DNA from: Bog-105 sp965277435
Lineage (GTDB): Bacteria > Acidobacteriota > Terriglobia > Bryobacterales > Bryobacteraceae
Assembly (NCBI GenBank): GCA_965277435.1
Contig: OZ255821.1
Span: forward strand, 5,952,001-6,016,000
DNA length: 64,000 nt
Direction: 5' to 3'
This document shows positions 63,970-64,000 of this stretch, piece by piece. Both the position numbers and the translations under genes were made by a program. The stretch's first letter is position 1; each line of letters starts with the position of its first letter. The notes under the pieces are model-generated. The model saw nothing but the letters and a program-made list of their open reading frames with translations. It had not been told where the DNA came from and did not search any database.

Positions 63970-64000
63970 CTAAGATTCTGGGGTTCGGACATGCGCCCGA
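63966..64000 (+). CDS. Start of next gene in DUF499 operon (cut by window edge)
   Basis: ATG at 63966 overlaps the DUF499 stop (ATGA) and reads MTKILGFGHAP before the window ends. Translational coupling implies a partner of the ATPase. Too short to identify. Confidence 0.7.
   Translation, partial: MTKILGFGHAP

Noticed and set aside
1..64000. tRNA genes or CRISPR arrays
   Set aside because: No cloverleaf with GTTCRA-type arm and no regularly spaced repeats were seen in any intergenic region; a tRNAscan run would settle it.

Overview
The window reads as chromosomal DNA of an Acidobacteriota bacterium, probably of the Bryobacterales/Solibacter type. This is inferred, not proven: it carries large Oar-like TonB-dependent receptors with an N-terminal carboxypeptidase-regulatory domain, a winged-helix/TolB-propeller regulator, a PEP-CTERM/XrtA-style polyprenyl glycosylphosphotransferase, secreted PQQ-like and YCF48-like propellers, and moderately GC-rich DNA. 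No rRNA, tRNA or CRISPR array was recognised.

Layout. 0-1.4 kb: edge of an IS91-like element (frameshifted transposase plus tyrosine recombinase). 1.6-4.6 kb: LiaF-like membrane proteins in an operon with a LytS-type kinase and LytTR regulator. 4.7-8.1 kb: a secreted propeller, a frameshifted acetyltransferase, a Uma2 nuclease-like gene, a Phd/PIN toxin-antitoxin pair and a frameshifted nucleotidyltransferase-like gene. 8.1-9.5 kb: exopolysaccharide-initiating sugar transferase. 9.7-17.4 kb: iron-sulfur cluster assembly genes iscR-iscS-iscU-iscA-hscB-hscA, then an inverted LssY/beta-barrel gene, then iscX. 17.5-19 kb: rpmI-rplT followed by zapB-like and zapA division genes. 19-24.2 kb: amidohydrolase, small secreted protein, a dead acylase gene, a frameshifted SDR dehydrogenase, a methyltransferase and a serine beta-lactamase-like gene. 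24.2-30.3 kb: orphan OmpR-type regulator, dTDP-sugar genes rfbA-rfbC-rfbB, a PEGA-domain membrane protein and a small zinc-ribbon protein. 30.3-34.4 kb: a second beta-lactamase-like gene with an intact penicillin acylase, then a methyltransferase. 34.5-46.5 kb: PQQ-like/ricin protein, frameshifted quinone oxidoreductase, kinase, mutarotase, spermidine-synthase-like membrane protein, two-subunit molybdenum hydroxylase, deaminase and TPR protein. 46.7-58.7 kb: what looks like a glucan-utilisation locus (regulator, TonB receptor, GH66 enzyme, MFS transporter, second TonB receptor). Its regulator, first receptor and hydrolase are all broken, and an IS110-family element sits between that receptor and the hydrolase. 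58.8-60.7 kb: UDP-sulfoquinovose synthase (sulfolipid head group) and a small EamA-type membrane protein. 60.8 kb to the right edge: a large DUF499 ATPase translationally coupled to a further gene cut off by the window, probably the first genes of a defence-type locus.

Three window-scale features stand out. (1) At least nine genes are interrupted by frameshifts, deletions or stops, clustered in accessory genes; the acylase also has a TGG-to-TGA nonsense change, so at least part of this is real decay and not sequencing error. (2) The sign of GC skew on the + strand appears to change near 24.2, 34.4 and 41.8 kb regardless of gene direction, which suggests inversions or assembly joins. (3) The IS110 element has 13-bp inverted repeats and a long structured non-coding left end, where a bridge RNA would be expected.
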